A stretch of 64,000 nt of DNA from Niallia circulans (GTDB lineage: Bacteria > Bacillota > Bacilli > Bacillales > Cytobacillaceae): NCBI RefSeq assembly GCF_007273535.1, contig NZ_RIBP01000004.1:2952001-3016000 (forward strand). Direction: 5' to 3'. Below are positions 1 to 8,961 of this stretch, in pieces (within the stretch, counting starts at the first letter, position 1; each line of letters starts with the position of its first letter). A program made the translations under genes and the position numbers. The notes beneath the pieces were generated by a model, which searched no databases, was not told the DNA's origin, and was given only the letters and a program-made list of their open reading frames with translations.

Positions 1-197
1 GCAATTCCATCCATTCCAGGCATCTTGATATCACTTATAACAATATCCGGTTTACAGGCAGATATTTTTTCATATGCATCAAGACCATTGCGCGCAGTTG
101 CTACAAGTTCTGTATTCAAAGAACTCCAATCAATCACGCTCGAAATGCCTTCGACAATAATTCTTTCATCATCTGCCAATAATACTTTATAGGTCAT
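1..197 (-). CDS. Response regulator, YesN-like (C-terminus off the left edge)
   Basis: Only the first 65 residues are in the window. They form the start of a CheY-like receiver domain: an acidic pair in LLADDE near residues 6-11, and the phospho-acceptor Asp in [13 protein letters not shown]. The gene begins 2 bp after the stop of the sensor kinase, with a ribosome binding site (AAGGGGTG) inside the kinase's last codons, so the two are translationally linked. Behind a YesM-type kinase the usual partner is a YesN-type regulator with an AraC-like HTH output domain. That domain lies outside the window and is inferred. Confidence 0.9.
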   Translation of the reverse strand, partial: MTYKVLLADDERIIVEGISSVIDWSSLNTELVATARNGLDAYEKISACKPDIVISDIKMPGMDGI

Positions 198-199
198 CT

Positions 200-1960
200 C
201 TAACACCCCTTTGTAATAGGTAAAATGACTGTTACAGCTGTCCCCTTCTCATCAAGATTCTCTATTTGCAAGCCATATTGTTCACCAAATCCTAATTTAA
301 TGCGTGTATCAATATTATTTAGACCAATTCCTGTGCCTTTCGGCTTTATAATGCCTTTTTTTATGTATTGTAGTGTATTGGGGTCAATCCCGGGACCATT
401 ATCCTCAACGCGGATGTGCAGATAGGTATCTATTATTTCTGCTTTAAGCTTTATAATCGACATTTCCAGCGAAGGCTCGACTGCGTGCTGAAACGAATTC
501 TCTAGAAGCGGCTGCAGGGTCAATTTCGGGATGGAAACATGCATAACAGTTGCCGGAATATCCATCTGAAACGCAAGTCGATCTCCAAACCGATAATGTT
601 GAATAGTCAAATAGCTTTGGACAATTTCCAGCTCCTTTTCCACTGTAATGATATCTTCATTGAAGTTAATGGAATTACGCATTAAATGTCCAAGTGCCTC
701 GACCATACTCGAAATTTGCTGCTGCTTGTTTGTTTTGGCAAGCCAGTTAACGGATTCCAACGTATTATAAAGAAAATGCGGGTTGATTTGTGCTTGCAAT
801 GCCTTAAATTCTGTTTCTTTAACTAGCAATTGCTTAGAGAAATTTTCCTTTATCAGTTCATCTATGCGCTGAACCATCGTTTTAAAATTCCGATAAAGTG
901 TTCCAACCTCATCTACAGGCATTTCGTCTACCTTAAGTGCTTGCACCGCCATAAAGTCACCTTTTTGGACCTGCTGCATTGTCGTCGCAAGCCCCTCGAT
1001 TGGGTTCGTTATTCTTTTTAAAAACTCGAAGCCTATCGAAATCAACAACATAAATAACAAGCTGAAAATAAGAACCATCGAATATTTAACTACTGTAATT
1101 TTTGAAAACATAGCGTTAAATGGAATGATATTCCAATAGGTCCAGTCTTCAAAATTAGTGGCAATATGATTAACAAAAAATCTTTCCCCATTTATTTTTT
1201 CGATGCCATAGCCTTGCCCATTTTTAGATTGGAAATTATAATCTGTTAAGCCGTCCATGTCTTTCTGTGAGTAAAATACTTGTGTACTATTGGAGATGAT
1301 GATATTGCCTCCTGCTTCGCCCTGTGTTAAAGGAAGTCCTGTGACGATTTTATCTAGATTAACTCGGATCACTAATTTACCTAATTTTTCGAAATTTAAG
1401 TTTTCATAGGAACGAAGAAGACGGACAGATGTTAAAAATTCATTGACGCCGTCCATTTCCATCCAATAGTTTTTGCCTTCATATTGATCTGCTTGATAAA
1501 GGGCCAGCCGCTTTTCTTTTTCACCAAGCGGTTTGGAGCTCGAGCCTGCCAGAAACTCTCGGCCAGACGAATCGTATATATAGATAGAGTGAATATATTT
1601 TTCTGAGCTGACATAGCTGGCCAATTCTTCCTCTAGCTTTTGTTCTAACCGGTACATATCATAGTGTGTTACATTGCCCTGCAGCTCTTGCAATGCAGAT
1701 TGAATTTGCGGATCGACCGCAATATTAAAGCTCGCCTCTTCAACTTGTTCCAGCTGCTCTTCAATGCTGTTAGACGACATCATTAACACCTGCGACGATT
1801 TAGCATATATTTGTTCATCATAAAGAGAGAAGGCATATTGTAAACCAAGTAACACAAGTGCAAGGGTGACAACCATCAACAGTGTGATGCGGATAAAGAG
1901 CTTAACATTGAGCTTGGAATTTTGATAGGTTGCTACTAATTTGGACCAAGTTTTTTTCAT
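200..1960 (-). CDS. Two-component sensor histidine kinase, YesM family
   Basis: A 586-aa membrane sensor kinase. Transmembrane helices lie near residues 20-45 and 291-313, enclosing an extracellular sensing region of about 245 residues (probably a dCache-type fold). A HAMP-like linker follows (about 314-370). The His_kinase-type box NPHFLYNT carries the phospho-accepting His395. The ATPase domain shows an N-box ([10 protein letters not shown], 485-494), DNGPGID (520-526) and GTGIGL (543-548). This order is typical of the YesM/LytS-like class that senses sugars or oligosaccharides. The gene is 24 bp downstream of a DUF624 gene and 2 bp upstream of its response regulator. That order matches the yesL-yesM-yesN arrangement known from Bacillus carbohydrate loci. 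The ligand is unknown. Confidence 0.93.
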   Translation of the reverse strand: MKKTWSKLVATYQNSKLNVKLFIRITLLMVVTLALVLLGLQYAFSLYDEQIYAKSSQVLMMSSNSIEEQLEQVEEASFNIAVDPQIQSALQELQGNVTHYDMYRLEQKLEEELASYVSSEKYIHSIYIYDSSGREFLAGSSSKPLGEKEKRLALYQADQYEGKNYWMEMDGVNEFLTSVRLLRSYENLNFEKLGKLVIRVNLDKIVTGLPLTQGEAGGNIIISNSTQVFYSQKDMDGLTDYNFQSKNGQGYGIEKINGERFFVNHIATNFEDWTYWNIIPFNAMFSKITVVKYSMVLIFSLLFMLLISIGFEFLKRITNPIEGLATTMQQVQKGDFMAVQALKVDEMPVDEVGTLYRNFKTMVQRIDELIKENFSKQLLVKETEFKALQAQINPHFLYNTLESVNWLAKTNKQQQISSMVEALGHLMRNSINFNEDIITVEKELEIVQSYLTIQHYRFGDRLAFQMDIPATVMHVSIPKLTLQPLLENSFQHAVEPSLEMSIIKLKAEIIDTYLHIRVEDNGPGIDPNTLQYIKKGIIKPKGTGIGLNNIDTRIKLGFGEQYGLQIENLDEKGTAVTVILPITKGC

Positions 1961-1984
1961 GCGAAAGCTCCCTTACCTTAAAAA

Positions 1985-2617
1985 TTATTGGCGGGCCTCT
2001 TGTTTGGCTGTTTGGCTGCTGATACTTTGGAAGGCTTTAAGTGCAACTGCGGTCGTTACTACTGCAAACAAACTGCCGCTAAAGAAAATAATGACCGTTA
2101 TATGAAGCAAGCTAACAAAAACGGCCCCAAAACCGCCTGCAACTAAGCAAAGTGTATGAAATGGTTTTGTGAAGCCAATAAGAAAAGCATACTTAAAGGT
2201 GCTGACTAAAGGAATATCATAGTGTACGTACACGGGAAATACAAACAACAGCAGCACAGTGAACACAAGCAGCAAGCTTAATAAAATAATCGCCATCATT
2301 GACGTTTGTTCGTTCATAGATGCGATGATTTTAAAGTCAACATAAAAAATTGCCGCTAACCCAAGCAGGATAAATCCAAGCAAATTTGCTTTCCGAAATT
2401 CCTGTTTAAAAACGGCCAAAAAGCTGGAAAAGATCCGGATGTCTGTATTACCTAGCAGCCATTGCCTTGATACACTGTACATAGCCACAGTAGAAGGACC
2501 AATCCCAAATACAATCAACCCACAAAGGGTAAACACTCCCCATAACAAATTAAGATATGCCAGCCTTGTTACCCATTCACAAAAACGGTAAATGCCATTT
2601 GCGACAAAATGATACAT
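1985..2617 (-). CDS. DUF624 (YesL-like) membrane protein
   Basis: A 210-aa protein with about five hydrophobic segments. It opens with the family's characteristic N-terminus (FCEWVTRLAYLNLLW, then GIGPSTVAMYSV around residue 40). DUF624/YesL proteins accompany YesM/YesN two-component systems and carbohydrate ABC transporters; their biochemical role is not established. Start: ATG with GGGAGGT 6 nt upstream. It is the first gene of the DUF624-kinase-regulator operon. A cre-like palindrome lies in the leader about 25 bp upstream of the start. Confidence 0.88.
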   Translation of the reverse strand: MYHFVANGIYRFCEWVTRLAYLNLLWGVFTLCGLIVFGIGPSTVAMYSVSRQWLLGNTDIRIFSSFLAVFKQEFRKANLLGFILLGLAAIFYVDFKIIASMNEQTSMMAIILLSLLLVFTVLLLFVFPVYVHYDIPLVSTFKYAFLIGFTKPFHTLCLVAGGFGAVFVSLLHITVIIFFSGSLFAVVTTAVALKAFQSISSQTAKQEARQ

Positions 2618-2642
2618 TGAATAACCTCCCAGACATCATTGA

Positions 2643-2662
2643 TTTTGAAGCGCTTTCAAAAA
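2643..2662. promoter_or_regulatory. cre-like palindrome upstream of the DUF624 operon
   Basis: TTTTGAA-GCGC-TTTCAAAA is a near-palindrome centred on GCGC, 25-45 bp upstream of the DUF624 start. It resembles a CcpA cre site with one base missing from one arm, so it fits the Bacillus cre consensus imperfectly (about two mismatches in the better orientation). A LacI-family operator is the alternative. Carbon catabolite control would suit a sugar-sensing operon. Confidence 0.4.
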
Positions 2663-2893
2663 TATGTAATGTTATGTCTCCTTTAAGTGTAATGAAAACT
2701 GGTGGCATAAGTGTGCAAAAAAACAGTTATTAGTGTATAAAAAACAGTGATTTATAGATTGCTTGCATCGCTTCCTCTCTATTGCTAGTTAAGTTAGTAC
2801 GGTTATATTATATAGTAAATCTACCATTTTTTGAAAGCTGTTCAAATGAATATAGGGAAATAAACCCATAGGCTGTACCCTTTCAATGGCAGT
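2663..2893. other. Intergenic region, no gene seen
   Basis: Together with the cre-like site and the corA terminator this is the 318-bp gap between the DUF624 gene and corA. It is AT-rich and shows no ORF with a ribosome binding site on either strand. It presumably holds the promoter of the leftward DUF624 operon, but no -35/-10 pair stands out. Confidence 0.5.
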
Positions 2894-2924
2894 AAAAAAG
2901 ATGCCAGCTAAAAGCTAAAGCATC
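2894..2924 (-). terminator. Intrinsic terminator of corA
   Basis: On the minus strand GATGC...AGCT-ttt-AGCT...GCATC forms a two-part stem directly followed by six Ts. It lies 12 bp after the corA stop. Confidence 0.75.
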
Positions 2925-2935
2925 CTCATACTCTG

Positions 2936-3892
2936 TTATTTAAACCAGCCCTTCCTCCTAAACCACAATATCATCAATACTCCCATTGCTGCCATGAAGG
3001 CAAGCGAAAAATAATAGCCATAATGCCAGGTTAATTCAGGCATATTCTTAAAGTTCATGCCGTAAATACCAGCAATGAATGTTAATGGAGAAAAGATCGA
3101 GGTGATGATGGTGAGCACCTTCATCACATTATTTGTTTGATGGGAGTTCAAAGACAAATAGCTATCGCGGATATCTGCTGTCATTTCGCGATTTGACATC
3201 ACCATCTCTGAGAGTTTTAACAAGTGATCATAAATGTCAGAAAAATATTCTCTGCGTTCTTTAATTCCGCCTAAATGATGAGAGTTCAGCATCCGGTATA
3301 ATAAATCACGCATCGGGTGCACAGTATGCCTTAAATTCAGCAGCATATACCTTACATCAAAAAGCTCCTCCATTAAATCGTTCATCGAGATATTTTGCGT
3401 ATTATCCTCAATCTTATCGAGTTCGTCCTCTAAACTGTAGATAAGCGGAAAATAATTATCAACAAGCTTATCCAGTATGTGATAAAACACATAATATGGG
3501 TCCCATTTTTCTGCATGCTGATGGGATAATAAATTGCTCCACACTTGAGTTACCTCGATTGTTGGTGAAAAATGAAAGGTGACAATTCCAGCATCGCCAA
3601 CAAACATATCAAGCTCTTCTTTAACGATTTCTTTCTCTTCAATACGTAAAATATGTGTGACATAAAAGGCATGATTTTCATAATAATCAAGCTTTGGCCG
3701 CTGCAAACGATGGATGCAGTCCTCAACAGCAAGTGGATGAAAATGAAATGTATCGGTAAGATGTCTGATTTCATCCTCTGTCGGTTCACTAAAATCAACC
3801 CAGTACCATTTAAACTTAGTCATATCGACATTATTTAAGGAAATACTTCCTTCTAGTTTATTTTCATATGTAATGCCAATAATCTGAATCAC
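2936..3892 (-). CDS. corA: CorA-family magnesium/cobalt transporter
   Basis: A 318-aa protein with the CorA plan: a large cytoplasmic N-terminal domain (about 1-250), then two C-terminal transmembrane helices (about 257-277 and 290-311). The signature YGMNF, with the GMN ion-selectivity motif, falls at residues 277-281. The C-terminus RRKGWFK is basic, as usual for CorA. It pentamerises in the membrane to import Mg2+ in the known family. The start is GTG, about 10 nt after AAGGAG. It is monocistronic with its own terminator. No M-box riboswitch is visible upstream. Confidence 0.95.
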   Translation of the reverse strand: MIQIIGITYENKLEGSISLNNVDMTKFKWYWVDFSEPTEDEIRHLTDTFHFHPLAVEDCIHRLQRPKLDYYENHAFYVTHILRIEEKEIVKEELDMFVGDAGIVTFHFSPTIEVTQVWSNLLSHQHAEKWDPYYVFYHILDKLVDNYFPLIYSLEDELDKIEDNTQNISMNDLMEELFDVRYMLLNLRHTVHPMRDLLYRMLNSHHLGGIKERREYFSDIYDHLLKLSEMVMSNREMTADIRDSYLSLNSHQTNNVMKVLTIITSIFSPLTFIAGIYGMNFKNMPELTWHYGYYFSLAFMAAMGVLMILWFRRKGWFK

Positions 3893-4140
3893 TTAAACCA
3901 GCTCCTTCGTCTGACCAGTTCTATTATGCTTATTGTTTCCGACAGAAGGCAATTTAATGAAAGCTTCCTTGTAAAGGTATTTATAAGTGATTTGTTGATT
4001 TGTGAAAAGTTTATGAGAAGGCTGACTTTTCATTCCAAACACTCGCTTTTTTGCGGGAAGGAAGCTCCAAATTTCTAATATTAGCAAATTAAAGTAACGG
4101 ATTCGGTTTGTCTACTTGTTTTTATTTTTAAAATCTCCTC

Positions 4141-4797
4141 TCACTGAATAATATGATTAACACCTAAATAGCTAAAAAACAGCGCTTGTCCAAAAAACAG
4201 AAAGCCCCAAATAAATGCTGGAATTATCTTTGTCATTTCAGCAAGACTTGTTGCATCTCCGGCTCTTTTCGGCTTTTTAATGCTTAAATAAAGAATCGTA
4301 TAAGCACTTTTAATTGATTCAACAAACAGAATACTGGTAAGGAGCTGGAGAACATGAACCTTCAGCAGTGCGCTTCCATAAATCGAAAGCCAGAGAAAAA
4401 TACTGCTTGCACAGACAATCCAAATAAAACCATAAAGATTTCTTATCCACAATACTAATGCCGTAAGACATAAACCAACATATATAAATAACAGCATACG
4501 ATATGCTCCTATTGTGATCATCCATATAGAAAAGAAGGAGAACGCAGATGCAAACACATAGCCTGACAGTGTTGTGACGAATCTTGAGAACCAGTTAGCA
4601 TGCATTGTGAAGGCAAGGCCCTCTGTATTTGCGAATAAATGAATTTTTTTGACTTTTCCTCCACAAATAATCGCCATTAGTCCATGCCCTATTTCATGGA
4701 TCAATGTTTGAATGACCGCCACATATTTTCCCAGTACGGGGATATGCAGCAAGACGATTGCTGCAAGTAAATATATTAGAAAGCTAGTTAATGTCAA
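4141..4797 (-). CDS. M50-type (site-2 protease-like) membrane protein
   Basis: A 218-aa, multi-spanning membrane protein. Its N-terminal hydrophobic segment leads into IQTLIHEIGHGLMAIICGGKV, with the zinc-binding HExxH signature (HEIGH) at about residues 35-39, so it belongs to the M50/M50B metallopeptidase group. Hydrophobic segments cover most of the rest. The second metal-ligand motif of classical site-2 proteases (a DG-type motif) is not obvious, so catalysis is unproven. TTG start with a strong GGAGGAG site. It is a single gene; neighbours give no substrate clue. Confidence 0.75.
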   Translation of the reverse strand: MTLTSFLIYLLAAIVLLHIPVLGKYVAVIQTLIHEIGHGLMAIICGGKVKKIHLFANTEGLAFTMHANWFSRFVTTLSGYVFASAFSFFSIWMITIGAYRMLLFIYVGLCLTALVLWIRNLYGFIWIVCASSIFLWLSIYGSALLKVHVLQLLTSILFVESIKSAYTILYLSIKKPKRAGDATSLAEMTKIIPAFIWGFLFFGQALFFSYLGVNHIIQ

Positions 4798-5032
4798 GAT
4801 TGCTCCTCCTATTTTTAATATGTATGTGTTTCATTTGATAAATTATTGTACCACCACTAGCATTATAGCCGTTAATTCTTAATAAATCCTAAAATTCATT
4901 TTTTCGTAACAAATTTTTGCAAAAGTATTAAATATAAAACACTATTACCATTTTGATACTTTGTCCAAGCAAATTAACATAAAGCTACATTTAATAATAT
5001 GAATAGTATGGAACAGTAAAGGAATGATGATA

Positions 5033-5722
5033 TTGAATTTACAGGAACTAAAAGGGTCCTATGATTTACTGCTCGGAATTGGCAGCTGGTGCGGACCTTC
5101 CTTGAATTTAAGAAGGCATAATTTACGGAGATTTGCCTTTCCTCTTGATTGGATGGTGTCCAACTCAGTTGCAGATGTGACTCGGTTAATTAACAACAAG
5201 TTTCAAGGCTTTATGGAATTTTCGAATCTCATTCAGACAGAAGGAAGTTCCAGCTCGCTTGATGATGGTGTAGCAGTTATGCCCGCACAAGGCGGTACAG
5301 AACCAGTTAATGCGCACTTTATTTACGATACCTTTTATAACATAACCTCTGTTCATGATTTCCCGATCGTCCCTAATCAAGATTGGTCTGTTCATTATCC
5401 GGCTTATAAGGCAAAGCTGCAAAAACGTATCTCCAGCCTTTTTGAAAAGTTGGCAAGCAGCCCGAAAGTGTTGTTTGTAAGATGGGGATTCGCTACACAA
5501 GAAGAAGCGGAAGCACTTTATCAGGCCATTTCACAGCTTCGTAATGGACTTCCATTTAATCTGCTAATTATGCAGCCTGTAAACGGGATACAAACTGTTA
5601 GTGATATGCATTGGTCACATCCAAGTATTTGTGCTGTGCAAGTCCCTTTGGAGGAGCCAAATAATGACGCTATATGGGACGAGGTATACAGCGGACTGTC
5701 TGTTACTAGTTATTGGTCATAA
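5033..5722 (+). CDS. DUF1796 putative cysteine peptidase
   Basis: About 229 aa. The N-terminus YDLLLGIGSWCGPSLNLRRHNLRRFAFPLDWM is diagnostic of the DUF1796 family, predicted to be papain-like cysteine peptidases; the Cys in SWCG would be the nucleophile. A later His in DMHWSHPS could be a partner residue, which is inference. No signal peptide, so it is likely cytoplasmic. In-frame ATGs lie at 5024 and 5027, but AAAGGA (5018-5023) abuts the first of them; a TTG at 5033 sits 9 nt behind it and is the better start. A terminator follows. Confidence 0.8.
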   Translation: MNLQELKGSYDLLLGIGSWCGPSLNLRRHNLRRFAFPLDWMVSNSVADVTRLINNKFQGFMEFSNLIQTEGSSSSLDDGVAVMPAQGGTEPVNAHFIYDTFYNITSVHDFPIVPNQDWSVHYPAYKAKLQKRISSLFEKLASSPKVLFVRWGFATQEEAEALYQAISQLRNGLPFNLLIMQPVNGIQTVSDMHWSHPSICAVQVPLEEPNNDAIWDEVYSGLSVTSYWS

Positions 5723-5731
5723 CCAGAACAG

Positions 5732-5766
5732 AGCTTTATAGCGATACTGCTATAAAGCTTTGTTTT
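5732..5766 (+). terminator. Terminator between convergent genes
   Basis: AGCTTTATAGC-gatact-GCTATAAAGCT is an 11-bp perfect stem followed by TTGTTTTG. It lies between the rightward DUF1796 gene and the leftward membrane-protein pair, and could serve both. Confidence 0.7.
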
Positions 5767-5780
5767 GTTCTTCCTTTTTA

Positions 5781-6272
5781 CTATATTGATTTTTCTGTAA
5801 CCATCCCTTTTTGAAACCAACACGCAACTATTCTCAGGATTGCTAGCATCATAATACTAGAACAAAAACCTAACAGCCAATTCCAATGCAGATATTCTAC
5901 TAAGGAGGTCGTCCTTTCTACGATAACACTGTATGTCGGAATGATGAGCCCAAATACCAAAAAATGAACCAATACCCTTCCCTTTTTTGCGCGTTGCGGA
6001 TAATGAAGTATAAATAGCATTCCTATTGTTGGAAAAATCATATAATGTAGTGAAAAACTCAAATCGGTGGCAAATGGAAATTCTCTATATGGAAATTTGA
6101 CGAGATGCAGTTTAATTTGAATAAATTCATAAACCCATGCAATGGACTGTGAACACAGAAAAACCATCTGTGCCAGTCGTTTATTGCTTTTTCGAAAATA
6201 GCGAAATAATACGATAAGTGCAGCAGTCCATAAAATGAGTAATATCCAAGCTTCTTTTTGCATGGTTTTCAC
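5781..6272 (-). CDS. Small multi-spanning membrane protein (CBO0543-like), second of pair 1
   Basis: 163 aa with four or five hydrophobic helices. The layout is that of the Firmicute CBO0543-type family: an FP...GMLFILHYP segment in the middle and a late ERTTSLVEYLHWNW stretch. The upstream neighbour has the matching LERYTGLVEYHQWQW, so the two proteins are paralogues. The ATG overlaps the neighbour's TGA by 4 bp (ATGA), implying translational coupling. Function is unknown for the family. It could form a heteromeric membrane complex with its neighbour, which is inference. Confidence 0.7.
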   Translation of the reverse strand: MKTMQKEAWILLILWTAALIVLFRYFRKSNKRLAQMVFLCSQSIAWVYEFIQIKLHLVKFPYREFPFATDLSFSLHYMIFPTIGMLFILHYPQRAKKGRVLVHFLVFGLIIPTYSVIVERTTSLVEYLHWNWLLGFCSSIMMLAILRIVACWFQKGMVTEKSI

Positions 6273-6751
6273 CTTAATCCTTTTTTAAACCATTGATAGT
6301 AAGTATGACTTAAGAATAATACGAATATAACACTTGAGTAGCTCCAATACCATTGCCATTGATGATATTCTACCAGCCCTGTATACCGTTCCAGCATTAT
6401 TTCAATGGCAGTGAAAAAACCGGCAATCAGAAGATAATATAATATTTGAAACAGCGGCCTTTTTGTTTCAGGGTAATGGAAATTAAAAAGAATGGCCGTT
6501 AATGGAAACAAAAAAAACTCAAAATAAATACTCGACTTATAATCATGATTATCATCTGGGAGCAATTGGATGGGATATTCGATCCATTTCATTTCTACAA
6601 CCAACAACCCTGTCGGCCATGTTATGAGTTGGATAACCAAATATAAAATGAAGGCATCCCTCGCCTTTTCTTTCGGGACAAACCTCCATGCAATGATGAT
6701 ACTAATAACAAGTATGCTTGCTAAAATGACTCGATCCACCACCAAAAACAA
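6269..6751 (-). CDS. Small multi-spanning membrane protein (CBO0543-like), first of pair 1
   Basis: About 160 aa, four or five transmembrane segments, no signal peptide. Family-type features are FEFFLFPLTAILFNFHYPETKRP in the centre and LERYTGLVEYHQWQWYWSY near the C-terminus. The frame opens with TTG at 6751, directly behind GAGGTGA; the TTG two codons later has better spacing (7 nt) and may be the real start. It overlaps the next gene by 4 bp. No function is known. Confidence 0.7.
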   Translation of the reverse strand: MFLVVDRVILASILVISIIIAWRFVPKEKARDAFILYLVIQLITWPTGLLVVEMKWIEYPIQLLPDDNHDYKSSIYFEFFLFPLTAILFNFHYPETKRPLFQILYYLLIAGFFTAIEIMLERYTGLVEYHQWQWYWSYSSVIFVLFLSHTYYQWFKKGLR

Positions 6752-6824
6752 TCACCTCGATGCTTTGCATACTGTTAGTTTACCCAATAAGTGAAATCCT
6801 AGTATGTTGCTTATGTAATAGAAA

Positions 6825-6843
6825 CCCCTGCAACTGGCAGGGG
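6825..6843 (-). terminator. Hairpin downstream of the LysM amidase
   Basis: CCCCTGC-5 nt-GCAGGGG is a perfect 7-bp GC-rich stem. On the minus strand it is followed only by TTTCTATT, so the T-tract is weak. It lies about 50 bp after the amidase stop. Confidence 0.55.
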
Positions 6844-6894
6844 CTAAATAAACTGATACTTTTCTTTATAAATGCACGTAATATATGTTTTATT

Positions 6895-7596
6895 TTATTT
6901 AATTCGAATTGATTGCCCAATACTAAGCTTAGTTGGGTTTACATTTGGATTAAGCTTTTCTAAAGTTCCGTGATCGATGTTTAATCGTTCCTCAATTTCC
7001 CAAAGTGTATCTCCTGCTTTAATTTTATAGGTTGACACGGCTGCTTTTTTCTTCAGATTAAATGCTCTTTCAAGTCCTTTTACATGTCCTGTTGCAACTG
7101 CATTAAGAAATTCTTCGTTTTTCAAAAGGGTTGCATCCTTGCGTGTGTCGATAAATAGGCTCTCTGTTAAAATGGCATCCATATGTGACTCACGTAATAC
7201 ATGCAGATCAGATGCTTTTGTGCCTCTGTCTACAATGTTGTAAGGTGTTAATTCATCCATAATGGCATTATGAATTGTCGCATGAATCTTGCCTGTTCTG
7301 CTTGATATCGCAAGTGTATTGTAACGATAGTCTTCGTAGCCTGTTCCGCCGCCTGCGTTAATATGAATAGACAATAAAAAGTCAGCATTCCAGTTATTTG
7401 CAGCATTTGTCCGTTGATCTAGCGATAATGTTTTATCTGTAGTGCGGCTCATCCGCACCTCAACGTCTTCATATCCTTGAAGCAAGCTTTGAATCTTCTT
7501 GGCGATTTTCAAAGTTAAATCCTTTTCCAGCAATCCGTTCCCAACAGCTCCAGAATCTGTTCCACCGTGTCCTGGATCAATAAAAATTTTTGTCAT
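6895..7596 (-). CDS. N-acetylmuramoyl-L-alanine amidase with C-terminal LysM
   Basis: 233 aa. An Amidase_3 domain fills about residues 1-175: PGHGG (zinc His), the zinc Glu in LLEKDLTL, the second zinc His in LLSIHINAGGG, and the catalytic Glu in ILTESLFID. One LysM repeat (YKIKAGDTLWEIEERL to the end) binds peptidoglycan. The enzyme would cleave the amide bond between MurNAc and L-Ala. No signal peptide or membrane anchor is visible, as in phage endolysins and some mother-cell lysins, so how it reaches the wall is open. The start is the ATG at 7596, 9 nt after AAAGGAG; the ATG at 7605 overlaps the ribosome binding site. Confidence 0.9.
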   Translation of the reverse strand: MTKIFIDPGHGGTDSGAVGNGLLEKDLTLKIAKKIQSLLQGYEDVEVRMSRTTDKTLSLDQRTNAANNWNADFLLSIHINAGGGTGYEDYRYNTLAISSRTGKIHATIHNAIMDELTPYNIVDRGTKASDLHVLRESHMDAILTESLFIDTRKDATLLKNEEFLNAVATGHVKGLERAFNLKKKAAVSTYKIKAGDTLWEIEERLNIDHGTLEKLNPNVNPTKLSIGQSIRIK

Positions 7597-7828
7597 ACTA
7601 ACCATCTCCTTTGTAGATTTAGCGAGTATGGACCATCTAAAAGGAAAATATAGTTATAAAGACTCTTTCCTTTCATCGGTCAACTAATATCAGTGTATGA
7701 GAACAGATGATTTTCGTGACAAATGGTAATACTGACTTCTTGTTGGGAGAAATACAGTTGCTTACGGCATATTTTTTAAAGCTTTTACGGAAAAAAAAAT
7801 CCCCATTTGTGAGAAATTTTTTCACTGC

Positions 7829-8335
7829 TTATTGTTCATTTGCTTCGTTTTTTTGTTCCTCTTTTTTTATGTAAGCATACAGAAAAGCTGTCACTGTTTG
7901 GATTACTAGAAATACTGGAATGGAATGAATAAGCTTGTAGCCGTTTTGTAATGTAATGATATGAAGCATCGTAAACACAAATTGTGCCCCAATCCCGATG
8001 CCAACCCAGCCAACAATATAGAGAATGCTCATAACACCTCTTATCCGCAATACTTCATAAAAGTAATTAAAGCAGTAACCGAAAGGAACAAATAACATGT
8101 AATAAATTAAATCAAAAAGTTCATAATGATTTGTATCATTCACCTTGTAGTAATCAAGTAACCCGCCACCGATACTGAAATCAAATAGAACGCCAATCGT
8201 AAAACCCCATACAATGCTTAATATAGTCAATTCTGTTGATAATCGCTTCGGCAATATTGCCATGATAGCATAGGAAACACCGATAAAAACAAGCAATGCT
8301 ATTTCATTCGTATCAAAAGTTCCGTATAATTTCAT
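7829..8335 (-). CDS. Small multi-spanning membrane protein, second of pair 2
   Basis: 168 aa with about five hydrophobic helices and a charged C-terminal tail (KKEEQKNEANEQ). Central FDLIYYMLFVPFGYCFNYFYEV resembles the F-x-FP...NFHYP segment of the pair-1 proteins, suggesting distant kinship. Its ATG overlaps the stop of the upstream gene by 4 bp (ATGA), the same coupling seen in pair 1. Function unknown. Confidence 0.62.
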   Translation of the reverse strand: MKLYGTFDTNEIALLVFIGVSYAIMAILPKRLSTELTILSIVWGFTIGVLFDFSIGGGLLDYYKVNDTNHYELFDLIYYMLFVPFGYCFNYFYEVLRIRGVMSILYIVGWVGIGIGAQFVFTMLHIITLQNGYKLIHSIPVFLVIQTVTAFLYAYIKKEEQKNEANEQ

Positions 8336-8817
8336 GTCATTTTACCCTCTTTTTGGATAGTTATTACATAAAAATAATGGATTGCTAACACTGCACAAAA
8401 ATAAAGGACGAAATATAGATAGTCAAAAATTAGATGCCAATGTTTGATTTCAATGATGTCCCCTGCTAGTGCAAGTAATATAAAAGCGAATAAACAGAAG
8501 GCTCCCCCGAAGGTAACCATGATTGTTTTAAGCTTCGAAGTGTTTGTTTGAATGATGTTTATATACATAATGGCTGCTAAAGGAACGATGATACTGCGGA
8601 AAATTAAGAAAGAGAGATAATTTCCCGTACTCTTTGAAATTTCCACCAAAATCAGCTCCTCGTAAATGATCCAGTTCCAATGAATACTTATGACAAGCAT
8701 AATGAGAAAAATAATCATATTTTCAGCTTTGGATATAACTTTTGGTTGGATATAGAAAATGGCTGCAAACAGCCAAGCGAAACAAATAAAAACAACAAAG
8801 AACATACTCTCACCCAC
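8332..8817 (-). CDS. Small multi-spanning membrane protein, first of pair 2
   Basis: 161 aa or less, about five hydrophobic helices. The late segment IEIKHWHLIFDYLYF resembles the VEYHQWQWYWSY/VEYLHWNWLLG segments of pair 1. The frame opens with GTG at 8817; an ATG four codons later is an alternative, and neither has an ideal ribosome binding site. It is divergent from the DUF1906 gene across a 144-bp gap. Function unknown. Confidence 0.62.
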   Translation of the reverse strand: MGESMFFVVFICFAWLFAAIFYIQPKVISKAENMIIFLIMLVISIHWNWIIYEELILVEISKSTGNYLSFLIFRSIIVPLAAIMYINIIQTNTSKLKTIMVTFGGAFCLFAFILLALAGDIIEIKHWHLIFDYLYFVLYFCAVLAIHYFYVITIQKEGKMT

Positions 8818-8961
8818 TAAGCATTTTTTTTAGCTTTTCCACACCCCTCTTTAGCTATACAAGCAAGAAAAAATTCTTCCACTCCTCCTATCAGACAAGC
8901 CCGAACAAAGGTTGCAATTCAACATATTGTAATTAAGAGGACTAAAGGAAGGTGTGATACG

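Noticed and set aside
3893..4087. 64-codon open frame upstream of corA on the minus strand
   Set aside because: No ribosome binding site, low-complexity basic/aromatic content and no recognisable domain; it is most likely non-coding leader sequence.
3893..4140. M-box magnesium riboswitch upstream of corA
   Set aside because: No conserved M-box blocks could be found; the region is short and AT-rich.
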